Below, one piece after another: positions 44,315 through 55,147 of a DNA stretch of 64,000 nt. The notes beneath the pieces were generated by a model. The model worked only from the letters and a program-made list of their open reading frames with translations, made no database searches and was not told the DNA's origin. Source of the stretch: CAYUFB01 sp964444125 (GTDB lineage Bacteria > Patescibacteriota > Dojkabacteria > B142 > JAFGMG01); assembly GCA_964444125.1 (NCBI GenBank), contig CAYUFB010000001.1, forward strand, positions 27,627 through 91,626. The letters are read 5' to 3'. A program made the position numbers and the translations under genes. Positions within the stretch are counted from its first letter, which is position 1; each line of letters starts with the position of its first letter.

Positions 44315-44345
44315 CAAAAAAAGAGGCACAAAAATAAGTGCCTCT
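44315..44345 (-). terminator. Terminator of the DUF5667 gene
   Basis: On the minus strand AGAGGCAC (plus 44338-44345) and GTGCCTCT (plus 44322-44329) pair over 8 bp, followed by seven T (A run 44315-44321). Confidence 0.85.
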
Positions 44346-44368
44346 AGAAAAATCAAAACTTTAGAAAT

Positions 44369-45214
44369 TTACATATTCCCTTGTTGTCCAGAAGTCCCCT
44401 GCTGGTTTATCTGGTTAGTATTTTGATTGGTTTCTTGCTCTTTCTCTTGGTTATATTGCGTGCCATCGTTTTGATTTTGATTGCTTTCATTTTCTACATT
44501 TTGAAGATTCACTCCTGTTCCTGCTTCGAAATTTTTGAGCTGATTGCCTGTCTGTTCAAAGTACTTATTTTGTATTTGTTCTAAATTATCTGAGTTTGAT
44601 TGATCCCCTTTGGATTGAAGATTTGTTTGTATTTTCTCTAATGTCTGTTCATGAATTTGAACTTTTTCCTGTAATTGTTCCATAACTATTTGTTGCTCTT
44701 GAGTTTGAAGTTTATCTTCAAGTCTAAGTTGATCCATTTCCTGTAGTCTTTCTTGAAGTCTTATTTGTTGTGCTTCAACTTCTGATATTGACTCTGATAA
44801 TGCATCTAAATTGTCTCCCTCACTTAATTCTTCTAGTTCTGCTACTCTTTCATCCATTATGGATAATTCTAGTTCTGCTTTTGCAACGGGATCTGTTGTT
44901 ATGGCTCTTTGTATACTTTCTATACTTTTGTCCAAACCATAAAGTAGATCTCCTGGAACAGCCTGATCAGAAGCATAGGCGCTACCAGCACCAGCAAAAA
45001 GAATAGTAGTAATAATTCCTACTATTGCTAACGTTTTGAGTCTTGTACTCATATTAGACAGTTTTAAAAAATAAAATATGTCTGTTAACCTATTACGTTT
45101 TTTTCCGTAATTGGTTACAAGAATATCAAAGCTTTTGATCGTGCGTTCCTCCCAGTGCTTACTTGGCTTTGGTTTTATTTGTTTTAATTGTTTTACTAAT
45201 TCATCTTCATTCAT
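44369..45214 (-). CDS. DUF5667 membrane protein, probable anti-sigma factor
   Basis: The 281-residue protein has a cytoplasmic N-terminus (about 1-55), a transmembrane helix (about 62-82) and the DUF5667 motif AVPGDLLYGLDKSIESIQRA, then a Gln/Glu-rich coiled coil and a Gln/Asn-rich tail. Its start overlaps the ECF sigma gene by 8 bp. By analogy with other ECF operons the N-terminus may bind the sigma factor. The tail is low-complexity and probably extracellular. Confidence 0.72.
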   Translation of the reverse strand: MNEDELVKQLKQIKPKPSKHWEERTIKSFDILVTNYGKKRNRLTDIFYFLKLSNMSTRLKTLAIVGIITTILFAGAGSAYASDQAVPGDLLYGLDKSIESIQRAITTDPVAKAELELSIMDERVAELEELSEGDNLDALSESISEVEAQQIRLQERLQEMDQLRLEDKLQTQEQQIVMEQLQEKVQIHEQTLEKIQTNLQSKGDQSNSDNLEQIQNKYFEQTGNQLKNFEAGTGVNLQNVENESNQNQNDGTQYNQEKEQETNQNTNQINQQGTSGQQGNM

Positions 45215-45725
45215 TTTTGTTATTGACTATTTTTCTTAAATTTTTTATTGCCCGATAAATTGCAACTTTTGTCGCAATCTTATTTTTATTAATAATTGTA
45301 GCAATTTCATTAATTTCAAGTTCTTCTATATATCTTAATATGATTATTTCTTTTTCATTTGGTCTCAATTTGTCTAGACAAATAAGAATTTGTTTAATCA
45401 TTATTTCTTTGTCTAAATCTATTGTATGATCAATGATGTCTTGATTAATTAGATCATTATAACTACTAGTATTGTTTTTGGCTTTTCTATATACATCAAT
45501 TAAATGGTTTCTAGCGATCGAGTAAATCCAATTTTTAAGTGTTGATCTTTTTGCATTAAATAGCGATTTTTTTTCCCATGCTTTCAAAAAAATATCCTGA
45601 GTGATGTCTTCTGCTATCTCTTTTTGATAGCCAATATGTAAATAAACGTATCTATAGATTGGTTCATTCAATGACAAAAATAACTTTTTTAAATCATCAA
45701 TTGTTTCTAATTTATTTACATCCAT
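45207..45725 (-). CDS. ECF-type RNA polymerase sigma factor
   Basis: The 172-residue protein has region 2 (YLHIGYQKEIAEDITQDIFL, then LKNWIYSIARNHLIDVYRKA) and region 4 (LRPNEKEIIILRYIEELEIN, then KIATKVAIYRAIKNLRKI). It is the second ECF sigma in the window and is paired with the DUF5667 protein, which overlaps it by 8 bp. Confidence 0.9.
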   Translation of the reverse strand: MDVNKLETIDDLKKLFLSLNEPIYRYVYLHIGYQKEIAEDITQDIFLKAWEKKSLFNAKRSTLKNWIYSIARNHLIDVYRKAKNNTSSYNDLINQDIIDHTIDLDKEIMIKQILICLDKLRPNEKEIIILRYIEELEINEIATIINKNKIATKVAIYRAIKNLRKIVNNKNE

Positions 45726-45899
45726 AAGATCATTACGTTGTATCTATGATTTGGTTACTTCGATTAAAAAATCAGTACATAATTTATAATAACTCTATTT
45801 GTATTAGAAATAAAGAGTTATAGAATAATTGAGGATGACGATATGGAAGTTGCGATGTGAGACGTGCGGGATATAAATTTCTCATCAACTCCCGACATA

Positions 45900-45929
45900 C
45901 CATGAATTGAATAAAATTCTAATTCATGG
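45900..45929 (+). repeat. Perfect-arm hairpin upstream of tRNA-Gln
   Basis: CCATGAATT (45900-45908) pairs with AATTCATGG (45921-45929), with inner pairing GAAT/ATTC. It lies in the 1-kb gene-poor stretch 45726-46726, which otherwise holds tRNA-Gln and repeats only. Strand is arbitrary. Confidence 0.7.
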
Positions 45930-46055
45930 TTGCGGGACCATGCCAGATAATAAACTATTATTTGTTAGATAAATGCGGGACCTGCCTTCATTCTCACTGC
46001 GTTCGAATTTCGTCAGGTTCTCGCCAACTTCACGATTCGCTTGGCTCATCGGAAG

Positions 46056-46126
46056 TTGCGGGACTAGGATTCGAACCTAGATACACGGCTTCAGAGGCTG
46101 TTGTCCTACCATTAGACGATCCCGCA
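46056..46126 (-). tRNA. tRNA-Gln (anticodon CTG)
   Basis: On the minus strand, acceptor TGCGGGA (plus 46120-46126) pairs with TCCCGCA (plus 46057-46063), with discriminator A at 46056. The D arm is GTCTAATGGTAGGAC, the anticodon loop is CTCTGAA (CTG), and the T arm is CTAGGTTCGAATCCTAG. The anticodon stem ACAGC/GCCGT has one A-C mismatch. The variable loop is short (4 nt). CCA is not encoded. Confidence 0.9.
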
Positions 46127-46292
46127 ACACTTAGCGAACGCAAGTGAGCGTTAGTGTTGGCGAGGATGCCCGAATGGGTATCCCGCATTCACAAAATTTC
46201 ACTTAGTGCGCTCTATTCTTGGCGAGGACCTGACGAATCCCGTTCTACGGGAGTAGGCAGGTCACGCAACAAATATATCTTTTAAAATAACA
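46110..46292 (+). repeat. Direct repeat copy A, starting inside tRNA-Gln
   Basis: This 183-bp unit begins within the 5' half of tRNA-Gln (minus strand) and runs to TTTTAAAATAACA. It is nearly identical to copy B at 46452-46637, 343 bp away. It contains ACACTTAGCGAACGCAAGTG and GGACCTGACGAATCCCGTTC, each with local dyad symmetry. Confidence 0.88.
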
Positions 46293-46366
46293 ACGTTAGT
46301 ATATCAGTATTTCGTAAATGCTATTTTTTATTATCTTCAATTATTTAGTTTATCATCCTACCATTA

Positions 46367-46400
46367 TCCCGTAAAAGCTCGCTTCGCTCATTTTACGGGA
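46367..46400 (+). repeat. TCCCGTAAAA hairpin between the direct repeats
   Basis: TCCCGTAAAA (46367-46376) pairs with TTTTACGGGA (46391-46400), loop GCTCGCTTCGCTCA. The same arms occur at 29953-29987 near tRNA-Gly. TCCTACCATTA just before it (46356) copies part of the tRNA-Gln D arm. Confidence 0.8.
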
Positions 46401-46451
46401 CTAAGGTGCTCTAAGCTTCTGGCTCATTTCACTCGCCATCAGCAAGACCAC

Positions 46452-46637
46452 CGTTAGGACGATCCCGCAACACTTAGCGAACGTAAGTGAGCGTTAGTGT
46501 TGGCGAGGATGCCCGAATGGGTATCCCGCATTCACAAAAATTTCACTTAGCGAGCTCTATCCTTGGCGAGGACCTGACGAATCACGTTCTACGGGAGAAG
46601 GCAGGTCACGCAACAAATATTATCTTTTAAAATAACA
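46452..46637 (+). repeat. Direct repeat copy B with a tRNA-Gln remnant
   Basis: This copy starts with CGTTAGGACGATCCCGCAAC, an altered version of the 5' end of tRNA-Gln (minus strand), and continues as copy A with few changes. No complete tRNA can be folded from it, so it carries a tRNA fragment rather than a second gene. Confidence 0.85.
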
Positions 46638-46688
46638 TGCCAATTATACCAAAAAAGATATTAGTTTTTACTTATATGCTATTAATTT

Positions 46689-46717
46689 TGCAACAAATAT
46701 GAAATTTGTAGTATGCT
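46689..46717 (+). promoter_or_regulatory. Predicted promoter of the small membrane protein gene
   Basis: TTGCAA (46689-46694) and TATGCT (46712-46717) are 17 bp apart. The ATG at 46727 is 9 nt after the -10 box, so the leader is at most a few bases. Confidence 0.5.
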
Positions 46718-46726
46718 GTAGGCATT

Positions 46727-47089
46727 ATGATCAAAGACGCAGAATATGTTGGCAAAAAAAATGAAAGTGTGTTGGATATCCCTCAGAAGTTTTTTAAATC
46801 TATGATCTTTTTGTCTCTACGTATAGTTTTTTCACCTCTTGCGGTATTACTTTTGGCATACTTGTATTACGAAGATACTAGGAAGGCATTTTTGCTAGCT
46901 TTATTGTTTTATACCGTACTGACAATTTTTTCGATATTCCAATCACTAATGCAGATATTTATGTCTGTAGTGACATTTAATTTGTTCAAATTTGTTAGAA
47001 AAAGTTTGAAAGTTATTATTATGTTTGTTGCGTTATTCCTTTATTGGCTTGGATATACGTTGATGTGGGATGGCAATTTTCGACTTTGA
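46727..47089 (+). CDS. Small polytopic membrane protein of unknown function
   Basis: The 120-residue protein has a polar start (about 1-20) and about three to four hydrophobic helices (about 25-46, 52-80, 90-112). No family motif is recognised. A response regulator gene follows after 62 bp. Confidence 0.6.
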   Translation: MIKDAEYVGKKNESVLDIPQKFFKSMIFLSLRIVFSPLAVLLLAYLYYEDTRKAFLLALLFYTVLTIFSIFQSLMQIFMSVVTFNLFKFVRKSLKVIIMFVALFLYWLGYTLMWDGNFRL

Positions 47090-47151
47090 TCTTTTAAAGA
47101 AATAAATTTTGTAGTAATATAAATTATAATTTATTTTTTTACTTACATCTT

Positions 47152-47535
47152 ATGGCAGACAGCGTTCCAAAAAAAATTTTGCTTGTTGAGGATGAAGTAG
47201 ATGCTAGAGAGATCTATATTGATATACTTCAAAGTGAAGGATTATCGGTTGATGGTGTTGGCGATGGGACAGAAGCTTTAGAAGCTCTTTCTCAGGTCAA
47301 ATACAACCTTGTCCTTTTAGACATCATTATGCCCAAAATGGATGGTGTTGAGACGCTTGATCGTATCAAGAAAAGTCCAGAAAAATATGGAACTCCAAAG
47401 GTTGTTATGTTGTCGAATATTGGCGGGGACATCGCAATTGATAAGGCAATGGAATTAGGTGCTGATGGGTATATGTTGAAGTCAGAAACAGAGCCCGATG
47501 ATTTTGTCTCAATAGTCAAAAAGTACTTGGAATAA
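47152..47535 (+). CDS. Stand-alone response regulator receiver domain
   Basis: The 127-residue CheY-like protein has the acidic pair E13-D14 (LVEDE), the phosphorylation site D57 (VLLDIIMPKMDG), the switch Ser in VVMLSNIGG and the Lys in YMLKSE. There is no output domain and no histidine kinase nearby in this window. A TATAAT at 47125-47130 lies upstream. Confidence 0.92.
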   Translation: MADSVPKKILLVEDEVDAREIYIDILQSEGLSVDGVGDGTEALEALSQVKYNLVLLDIIMPKMDGVETLDRIKKSPEKYGTPKVVMLSNIGGDIAIDKAMELGADGYMLKSETEPDDFVSIVKKYLE

Positions 47536-47551
47536 TTCTTTATAGCAATTT

Positions 47552-47938
47552 TTATTCTTGATTACTACTTTCTATAAGTAGGCACTTGTTGTTAATGACT
47601 ACAGTGTCTTTTCCTTCATGAAGATCAAGGACTTGCTTGTCAAAGCTTCCCGGCTGATACCAAAATATCTTATATCCCATATTTAGTGCTTTATTGGTTA
47701 TTTTTTTGCTTACTTCGGGTGGTACAACAAAATTAAGAACATCAACTTTGGAAGGTAATTGATCGATAGTTTCAAACGCAAAGTCACCAAGAATTAATTC
47801 TTCTCTTGGGTTGATCGGAAATACTTTGTATCCTAATGATTTCATCTGTTTGTATATTTTGTATCCATATTTTTCTTCGCTGTTTGATGCGCCTATTATG
47901 GCATAAGATGTCTTTTTATCTAGCAAATTATCCACCAT
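47552..47938 (-). CDS. CoA-binding domain protein (YccU-like)
   Basis: The 128-residue protein is a single CoA-binding Rossmann domain: YAIIGASNSEEKYGYKIYKQ, GYKVFPINP, VDVLNFVVPPE and IFWYQPGSFD. It resembles the N-terminal domain of succinyl-CoA synthetase alpha. It is 2 bp from pflA, so it may be part of the PFL operon. The function of the family is not known. Confidence 0.85.
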   Translation of the reverse strand: MVDNLLDKKTSYAIIGASNSEEKYGYKIYKQMKSLGYKVFPINPREELILGDFAFETIDQLPSKVDVLNFVVPPEVSKKITNKALNMGYKIFWYQPGSFDKQVLDLHEGKDTVVINNKCLLIESSNQE

Positions 47939-47940
47939 TA

Positions 47941-48684
47941 TTAATATGTAACATTTAATTTGTATCTAGTTTTTAAAACTGATGCGACTTTCTCCAAATC
48001 TTTTCTATTTGCTTCTCTGGTTTTTCCTTCAAGTTTGTACTGTCCAAATAATTCAATCCATTTATATTTACCATACTCTTTGTAAGCTAATAATTCAACC
48101 AGGATGTTTGATTTAAGTTTTGATAAGAATTCTCCAAGCGCAACAATATTTTCTTTTCCATCAGTAATACCAGGAATGACAAGGAATCTAATTCGAAATT
48201 GTTGACTGCTATTTGTTAATAATTCATCAAGAATAATTATATTTTCAAGTATTTTTTTGTTGCCAGGTCCCGTGAGATTTTTGTGAATAATATCGTCCAT
48301 GTGTTTGATTGATACCATCCAGAGATCGATGTATGGTAATAGTGTCTCAATAAATTTCGATGATGTGATCAAGCACGTATCAATTGCAATATTTACCCTT
48401 TCTTTTTTTATAATTTTTACAAATTCTAAAAGAAATTCTTCTTGAAATGTTGGTTCTCCACCACTAATTGTGATACCTCCAGTTTCTCCCCAGTAGGCCT
48501 TATTGGATAATACTTTTTTAGCAAGGTCTTTTGGAGAAAATTTCGTACCTTTTTGTTTAATTGTACAGTCGATATTATGACAAAATTGGCATTTGAGTGG
48601 ACAACCCTGCATGAATATTACCGTTCGAAGTCCTGGCCCATCTAATGCTCCAAGCGTCTCTATTGAGTGTATGTATCCTTCCAT
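47941..48684 (-). CDS. pflA: Pyruvate formate-lyase activating enzyme
   Basis: The 247-residue radical-SAM protein has the cluster motif GCPLKCQFCHN (C28, C32, C35), with GPGLRTVIFMQ before it and the SAM-binding ISGGEPTFQ. It installs the glycyl radical on PFL and needs anaerobic conditions. It is 8 bp after pflB in the same direction. Confidence 0.95.
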   Translation of the reverse strand: MEGYIHSIETLGALDGPGLRTVIFMQGCPLKCQFCHNIDCTIKQKGTKFSPKDLAKKVLSNKAYWGETGGITISGGEPTFQEEFLLEFVKIIKKERVNIAIDTCLITSSKFIETLLPYIDLWMVSIKHMDDIIHKNLTGPGNKKILENIIILDELLTNSSQQFRIRFLVIPGITDGKENIVALGEFLSKLKSNILVELLAYKEYGKYKWIELFGQYKLEGKTREANRKDLEKVASVLKTRYKLNVTY

Positions 48685-48692
48685 CTTGCCTA

Positions 48693-50942
<2,250 letters not shown>

Positions 50943-51057
50943 TTATTATTTATTAATATGACCTGGTATTTTAACAAAAAGACATTCCTTTCTCAAAAAG
51001 GAAAATTTTCAACATCTTTACAAAAAATCCAAACTCATATATAACAGGTACTTGAAA

Positions 51058-51085
51058 TTGATTGGCATTTGGTTTAGTTTATAAT
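51058..51085 (+). promoter_or_regulatory. Predicted promoter of the acetyl-CoA synthetase gene
   Basis: TTGATT (51058-51063) and TATAAT (51080-51085) are 16 bp apart, with a start near 51092. This supports the ATG at 51110 over an earlier in-frame start at 51062. Confidence 0.55.
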
Positions 51086-51109
51086 TATTACATTTTTCAT
51101 TTATTTATC

Positions 51110-53233
51110 ATGTCAAATATAGATAAGTTATTTAATCCATCATCAATTGCTGTTGTTGGAGTATCAGCGGAACCGCAGAAGCTTGGATCGGTTGTCTTCT
51201 CAAATATAAAAGAATCGGGCTACACTGGCAGACTATTCCCCATAAACCCAAAGTATGATGAGCTATTTGGCAAAAAGTGTTATAAAAAAGTATCAGATAT
51301 TCCTGAGAATCTAGATTTACTCGTTGTCGCAATCCCTGCACCATTTGTCAAAGACGTGATTATTGATGCAGGGAAGAAGAAAACAAAAGCTGCAATTATA
51401 ATTACTGCTGGCTTTAGAGAAGTAGGAGAAGAAGGGTTGGCTTTAGAAAAAGAATTGAAGGAAGCAGCCAAAAAGGCTGGCATTAGACTTCTTGGACCAA
51501 ATTGTCTAGGTATGATCAATCCTTCTGCAAAGATCAATGCATCATTTGCAGCGTCAAATCCAATTGATGGAAATATTGCATTTCTTTCTCAATCGGGAGC
51601 ATTTTGCACAGCTATGCTTGATATGTCATTAGAAAAACAAGTTGGATTCTCACATTTTGTATCTCTTGGGAACAAGGCAGATATTAATGAAAATGACTTG
51701 ATAGAATACTGGATAGACCAAAGTGAAGTTAAGGTTATAGGTGCATATTTAGAGGAGATAAAAAAGGGCCAAGAGTTGATTCATTTCATGCAAAAGCAAA
51801 AAACCAAAAAACCAGTCATTATCTTCAAGCCGGGTGAAACTCAGGAAGCCAAAAAGGCAATTAGTTCTCATACAGGTTCAATGGCAGGTTCGTCAGAGAT
51901 TTTTAAAACGGCTATAAAGCAAAACGGATTTATCGAAGTCAATGAAGTAAATCAGATGTTTAATACTATGATGGGATTTTCCTGGTCACAGCTCCCTAAA
52001 GGCAATAGAATCGCTGTAGTTACAAATGCAGGTGGTCCAGGTATCATCGCAACTGATGAAATAATTAAATCAGGCCTAAAGATGGCGGAGATATCAAGTA
52101 AATCTCAAGATGAAATGAAAAAGCATCTTCCAGCCACAGCAAGTGTATCAAATCCAGTAGATGTGATCGGAGACGCTTTGGCTCAAAGATATAGTGCTCC
52201 AATAGATGTCCTAGCTGAAGATGAAAACGTCGATGCTATATTAGTAATTTTGACTCCGCAGCTTGTTACACAAATTGAGGAAACGGCTAAGCTAATAATT
52301 AGTAGTTCGAAGGTGACAAGTAAGCCAATCTTTACTGTGTTTCTTGGAGGCAAGTATACTTCTTTCGGGCTTCAAAGATTGTATGACAATAAGATGCCTG
52401 CATTCAGCTATATCAAGGACGCTGTTGATGTTTTGTCATCGATGTATAAATATAATCAATACTTAGCTAAGGATACTAAACAAGTTGGTAGTCTGCAGAT
52501 CATGAAACATGCGTACAGTGGGAAACATACCAAAGAGGTACAAAATTATGTAACTGATGAATCAAATGCATTGCCTGAAGAATTAGTGGTGAAACTTGCT
52601 CAGGAAGTTGGAATTGATTTGCCAAAACAAATTCTAACTGGAGATTATAACCAAGCCGCTAGTTTTGCAGCTAATAAATATCCGGTAGTTATCAAAGCAA
52701 CAACTGAGGCTATTGCGCATAAAACTGAAGAGAAGGCACTATACTTAAATATTCATGATCAAAAAACTCTAGAAAAGAACTTCAATGATCTATCAGAATC
52801 ACTGAAAAAATATACAAGTGATATAAAAATTTTGGTTCAAGAACAGATAACGGCCAAGGAAGAGATGATAATTGGTGCAAACAGAGACGGCAAAAGTGAT
52901 GTGTACAAAAAAGATACCCAAGGTTTTGGACATTTAATAATCTTTGGAAAAGGAGGAATATATACTGAGGTCTATAAAGATATACAAGGAGTTTTGGTTC
53001 CTGCAAGTAACGATGATATAAATGTTGCTTTTTATCAGACAAATATCTCAAAGATTATCGATGGGTTTAGGGGACTGCCTCCTTTGGCTAAATCAAAAGT
53101 ACTTGAAACGATTTCTGCAATCCAAAATCTTGTAGTTTTGTACCCTTCTATAGAGAGTATCGATCTAAATCCTGTTTTGGTTACAGAGTCAAGAGCTGTT
53201 GCAGTCGATCTTAAAATTTTTGTATCAAATTAA
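51110..53233 (+). CDS. ADP-forming acetyl-CoA synthetase (fused alpha-beta)
   Basis: The 707-residue protein has a CoA-binding domain (MSNIDKLFNPSSIAVVGVSA, GPNCLGMINP), a succinyl-CoA-ligase-like domain with IAFLSQSGAF, the segment AISSHTGSMAGSSEIFKTA that holds the likely phospho-His, and a C-terminal ATP-grasp domain (VVIKATTEAIAHKTEEKALY, IIFGKGGIYTEVYKD). It makes acetate and ATP from acetyl-CoA, ADP and phosphate. Together with PFL this yields ATP in fermentation. The ATG at 51110 fits the family start. Confidence 0.92.
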   Translation: MSNIDKLFNPSSIAVVGVSAEPQKLGSVVFSNIKESGYTGRLFPINPKYDELFGKKCYKKVSDIPENLDLLVVAIPAPFVKDVIIDAGKKKTKAAIIITAGFREVGEEGLALEKELKEAAKKAGIRLLGPNCLGMINPSAKINASFAASNPIDGNIAFLSQSGAFCTAMLDMSLEKQVGFSHFVSLGNKADINENDLIEYWIDQSEVKVIGAYLEEIKKGQELIHFMQKQKTKKPVIIFKPGETQEAKKAISSHTGSMAGSSEIFKTAIKQNGFIEVNEVNQMFNTMMGFSWSQLPKGNRIAVVTNAGGPGIIATDEIIKSGLKMAEISSKSQDEMKKHLPATASVSNPVDVIGDALAQRYSAPIDVLAEDENVDAILVILTPQLVTQIEETAKLIISSSKVTSKPIFTVFLGGKYTSFGLQRLYDNKMPAFSYIKDAVDVLSSMYKYNQYLAKDTKQVGSLQIMKHAYSGKHTKEVQNYVTDESNALPEELVVKLAQEVGIDLPKQILTGDYNQAASFAANKYPVVIKATTEAIAHKTEEKALYLNIHDQKTLEKNFNDLSESLKKYTSDIKILVQEQITAKEEMIIGANRDGKSDVYKKDTQGFGHLIIFGKGGIYTEVYKDIQGVLVPASNDDINVAFYQTNISKIIDGFRGLPPLAKSKVLETISAIQNLVVLYPSIESIDLNPVLVTESRAVAVDLKIFVSN

Positions 53234-53254
53234 TTTATTTTTTATTATTTAATT

Positions 53255-54517
53255 ATGAAAATTAAGTCCATAAAGGCTTATGAGATTCTTGCTTCTGGTG
53301 GATATCCAACAGTTGAAGCAAGTGTAGTACTAGATAGTGGTGTAGAAGGAAGATCTTCTGTGCCATATGGAGTATCTGCCGGTACTCATGAGGCAACTGT
53401 TTTAGTTGATGAGGACAAGTCAAGATACCATGGCAAAGGTGTATTGAATATTATCAATACTATTGAGAATGTAATAGCACCTGCTATTATTGATATGAAT
53501 CCTGAAGATCAAAGAGCCATTGATCAAAAGATGATTGAGATGGATGGAACAGAAAATAAAGCGAAATTAGGAGGTAATGCTATTTTGGCAGTATCTTTGG
53601 CAGTTGCAAAGGCAGTTGCAGAAGAAAAGAAATTACCATTTTTTCAATACATCAGACAAACATTTGGTATAACTGAAAATTTCGCACAACTTCCAAACCC
53701 AATGGTTGTAGTCATCGAGGGTGGTAAACACGCTCATGAGACAACTGATCTTCAAGAATATTGTATTTCGGGATTAACTTCAGAAGGTCCTGCAGAAAAC
53801 GTAAGGAAAGTCCTTGAGACTTATCATGTATTGAAAGGTATATTAGCAGAGCAGGGTTTATCAACTAATGTTGGTAATGAAGGGGCTTTTGCACCAAATG
53901 GTATTAAGACAAATGAAGCTCCTCTTGAATTTATCCTAAATGCGATCAAAAAAGCTGGATATGAGCCGGGCAAAGATTTAGGTATATCAATAGATGCAGC
54001 AGCTAGTGAGTTTTTTGAGGATGGTAAGTATAATTTGTCTATTGAGCAAAAATCTCTATCATCTATGGAATTGATCGAGTACTACACTCCATGGTTCGAA
54101 AAATATCCAATTGTGACAATAGAGGATATGCTTGATGAAGATGACTGGGATAACTGGGTGAAGATGACAGAAGTGTCAGATAAATATGGTATTCCAAATA
54201 TCGGAGATGATTTGACAGTTACAAATATTAATAGACTTCAAAAAGCAATTGATATGAAGGCTATAAGTGCGATTCTTATCAAGCTTAATCAAATCGGATC
54301 CTTGACTGAAACTGTAGACACTTGTCTTCTTGCCAATAAGCACGGACTTATGACAACTACATCTCATAGAGGTGGTGGAGAAACAAATGATACTGCCATG
54401 GTCGATGTCGCTGTCGCAGTTGGTTCAAGATTTATCAAAGTAGGACCAACAAGAGGTGAGAGAGTAAGTAAATACAATAGATTGATGGAAATCGAAAGGA
54501 TTCTAAAAAATCAATAG
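53255..54517 (+). CDS. eno: Enolase, divergent form
   Basis: The 420-residue protein keeps metal and catalytic residues: ISIDAAASEF, TIEDMLDEDDW, IGDDLTVTN, AILIKLNQIGSLTET, GGKHAHETTDLQEY and IKVGPTRGERVSKYN. It differs from the common pattern at SGGYPTVE (for SRGNPTVE), VGNEGAFAP (for VGDEGGFAP) and SHRGGGETND (for SHRSGETED, one extra residue). It catalyses 2-phosphoglycerate to phosphoenolpyruvate. All core ligands are kept, so it is likely active. A strong terminator follows. Confidence 0.93.
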   Translation: MKIKSIKAYEILASGGYPTVEASVVLDSGVEGRSSVPYGVSAGTHEATVLVDEDKSRYHGKGVLNIINTIENVIAPAIIDMNPEDQRAIDQKMIEMDGTENKAKLGGNAILAVSLAVAKAVAEEKKLPFFQYIRQTFGITENFAQLPNPMVVVIEGGKHAHETTDLQEYCISGLTSEGPAENVRKVLETYHVLKGILAEQGLSTNVGNEGAFAPNGIKTNEAPLEFILNAIKKAGYEPGKDLGISIDAAASEFFEDGKYNLSIEQKSLSSMELIEYYTPWFEKYPIVTIEDMLDEDDWDNWVKMTEVSDKYGIPNIGDDLTVTNINRLQKAIDMKAISAILIKLNQIGSLTETVDTCLLANKHGLMTTTSHRGGGETNDTAMVDVAVAVGSRFIKVGPTRGERVSKYNRLMEIERILKNQ

Positions 54518-54531
54518 CATCTGATATAATC

Positions 54532-54572
54532 AAAGAGCTTGGGCACTATTATTTAATCCAGGCTCTTTTTTT
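54532..54572 (+). terminator. Terminator after enolase
   Basis: AAAGAGCTTGG (54532-54542) pairs with CCAGGCTCTTT (54558-54568) including one T-G pair, and the T run continues to 54572. The next gene starts only 5 bp later. Confidence 0.9.
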
Positions 54573-54576
54573 ATTG

Positions 54577-55116
54577 ATGATGTTTTCAAAAGACACACAA
54601 TCAAGTAATGAGGCTTCAGTCAATTTTGAATTGTTAGTTAGATCTACGAGCGAGGTTTTTGTTCAGTTCATTGGCATGATGAATCTACTTTCAAGAGACC
54701 CAATTTACAATCAGGAAGAGGATAATATCTCGATAGTTGATGCTTTATTTGGGCAAATGCATCTAGATAAATATAAAGATATCGAACCAGTAAAAGAGCA
54801 TTTTATACAAGCAATATCTGCTGGGATAGCTTTAAATCCAGAAATTATTGTTACAGGAAATATCGGTAGGGTTGTAGATGCGTTAACAATATTTATGGAT
54901 CATATCAATTTATTCAGACTGAACGCTGGAGAAGAATTCCGTCTACTATTTTTGAATGCACTATCTTCTCAAGTAGTATTGTCTTTGTTACCGAATGAGC
55001 CATTTGCAGAAACACGAGACGATTCTTTTATTTATAGGGTAAGGAATGATATGTATAAGTTTTTTGATGAAATATCAAATGTAAAAATGTGTGATGTTGG
55101 ATATATGAACAACTAA
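54577..55116 (+). CDS. Hypothetical alpha-helical protein
   Basis: The 179-residue product is predicted mostly helical and soluble, with no membrane segment or known motif. I do not recognise the family. It begins just after the eno terminator and is 31 bp before yhaM, with which it may be co-transcribed. Starts at TTG 54574, ATG 54577 or ATG 54580 are all possible; the first ATG is used. Confidence 0.55.
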   Translation: MMFSKDTQSSNEASVNFELLVRSTSEVFVQFIGMMNLLSRDPIYNQEEDNISIVDALFGQMHLDKYKDIEPVKEHFIQAISAGIALNPEIIVTGNIGRVVDALTIFMDHINLFRLNAGEEFRLLFLNALSSQVVLSLLPNEPFAETRDDSFIYRVRNDMYKFFDEISNVKMCDVGYMNN

Positions 55117-55147
55117 ATGATAAACTTATAAATCTTATAAAATTTTT

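Noticed and set aside
45926..46147. Plus-strand reading frame with GLGFEPRYTASEAVVLPLDD across the tRNA-Gln region
   Set aside because: The translation is the well-known antisense reading of a tRNA gene. The tRNA itself folds well on the minus strand.
46452..46637. Second intact tRNA-Gln gene
   Set aside because: Only the 5' part resembles the tRNA. The anticodon and T arms are missing.
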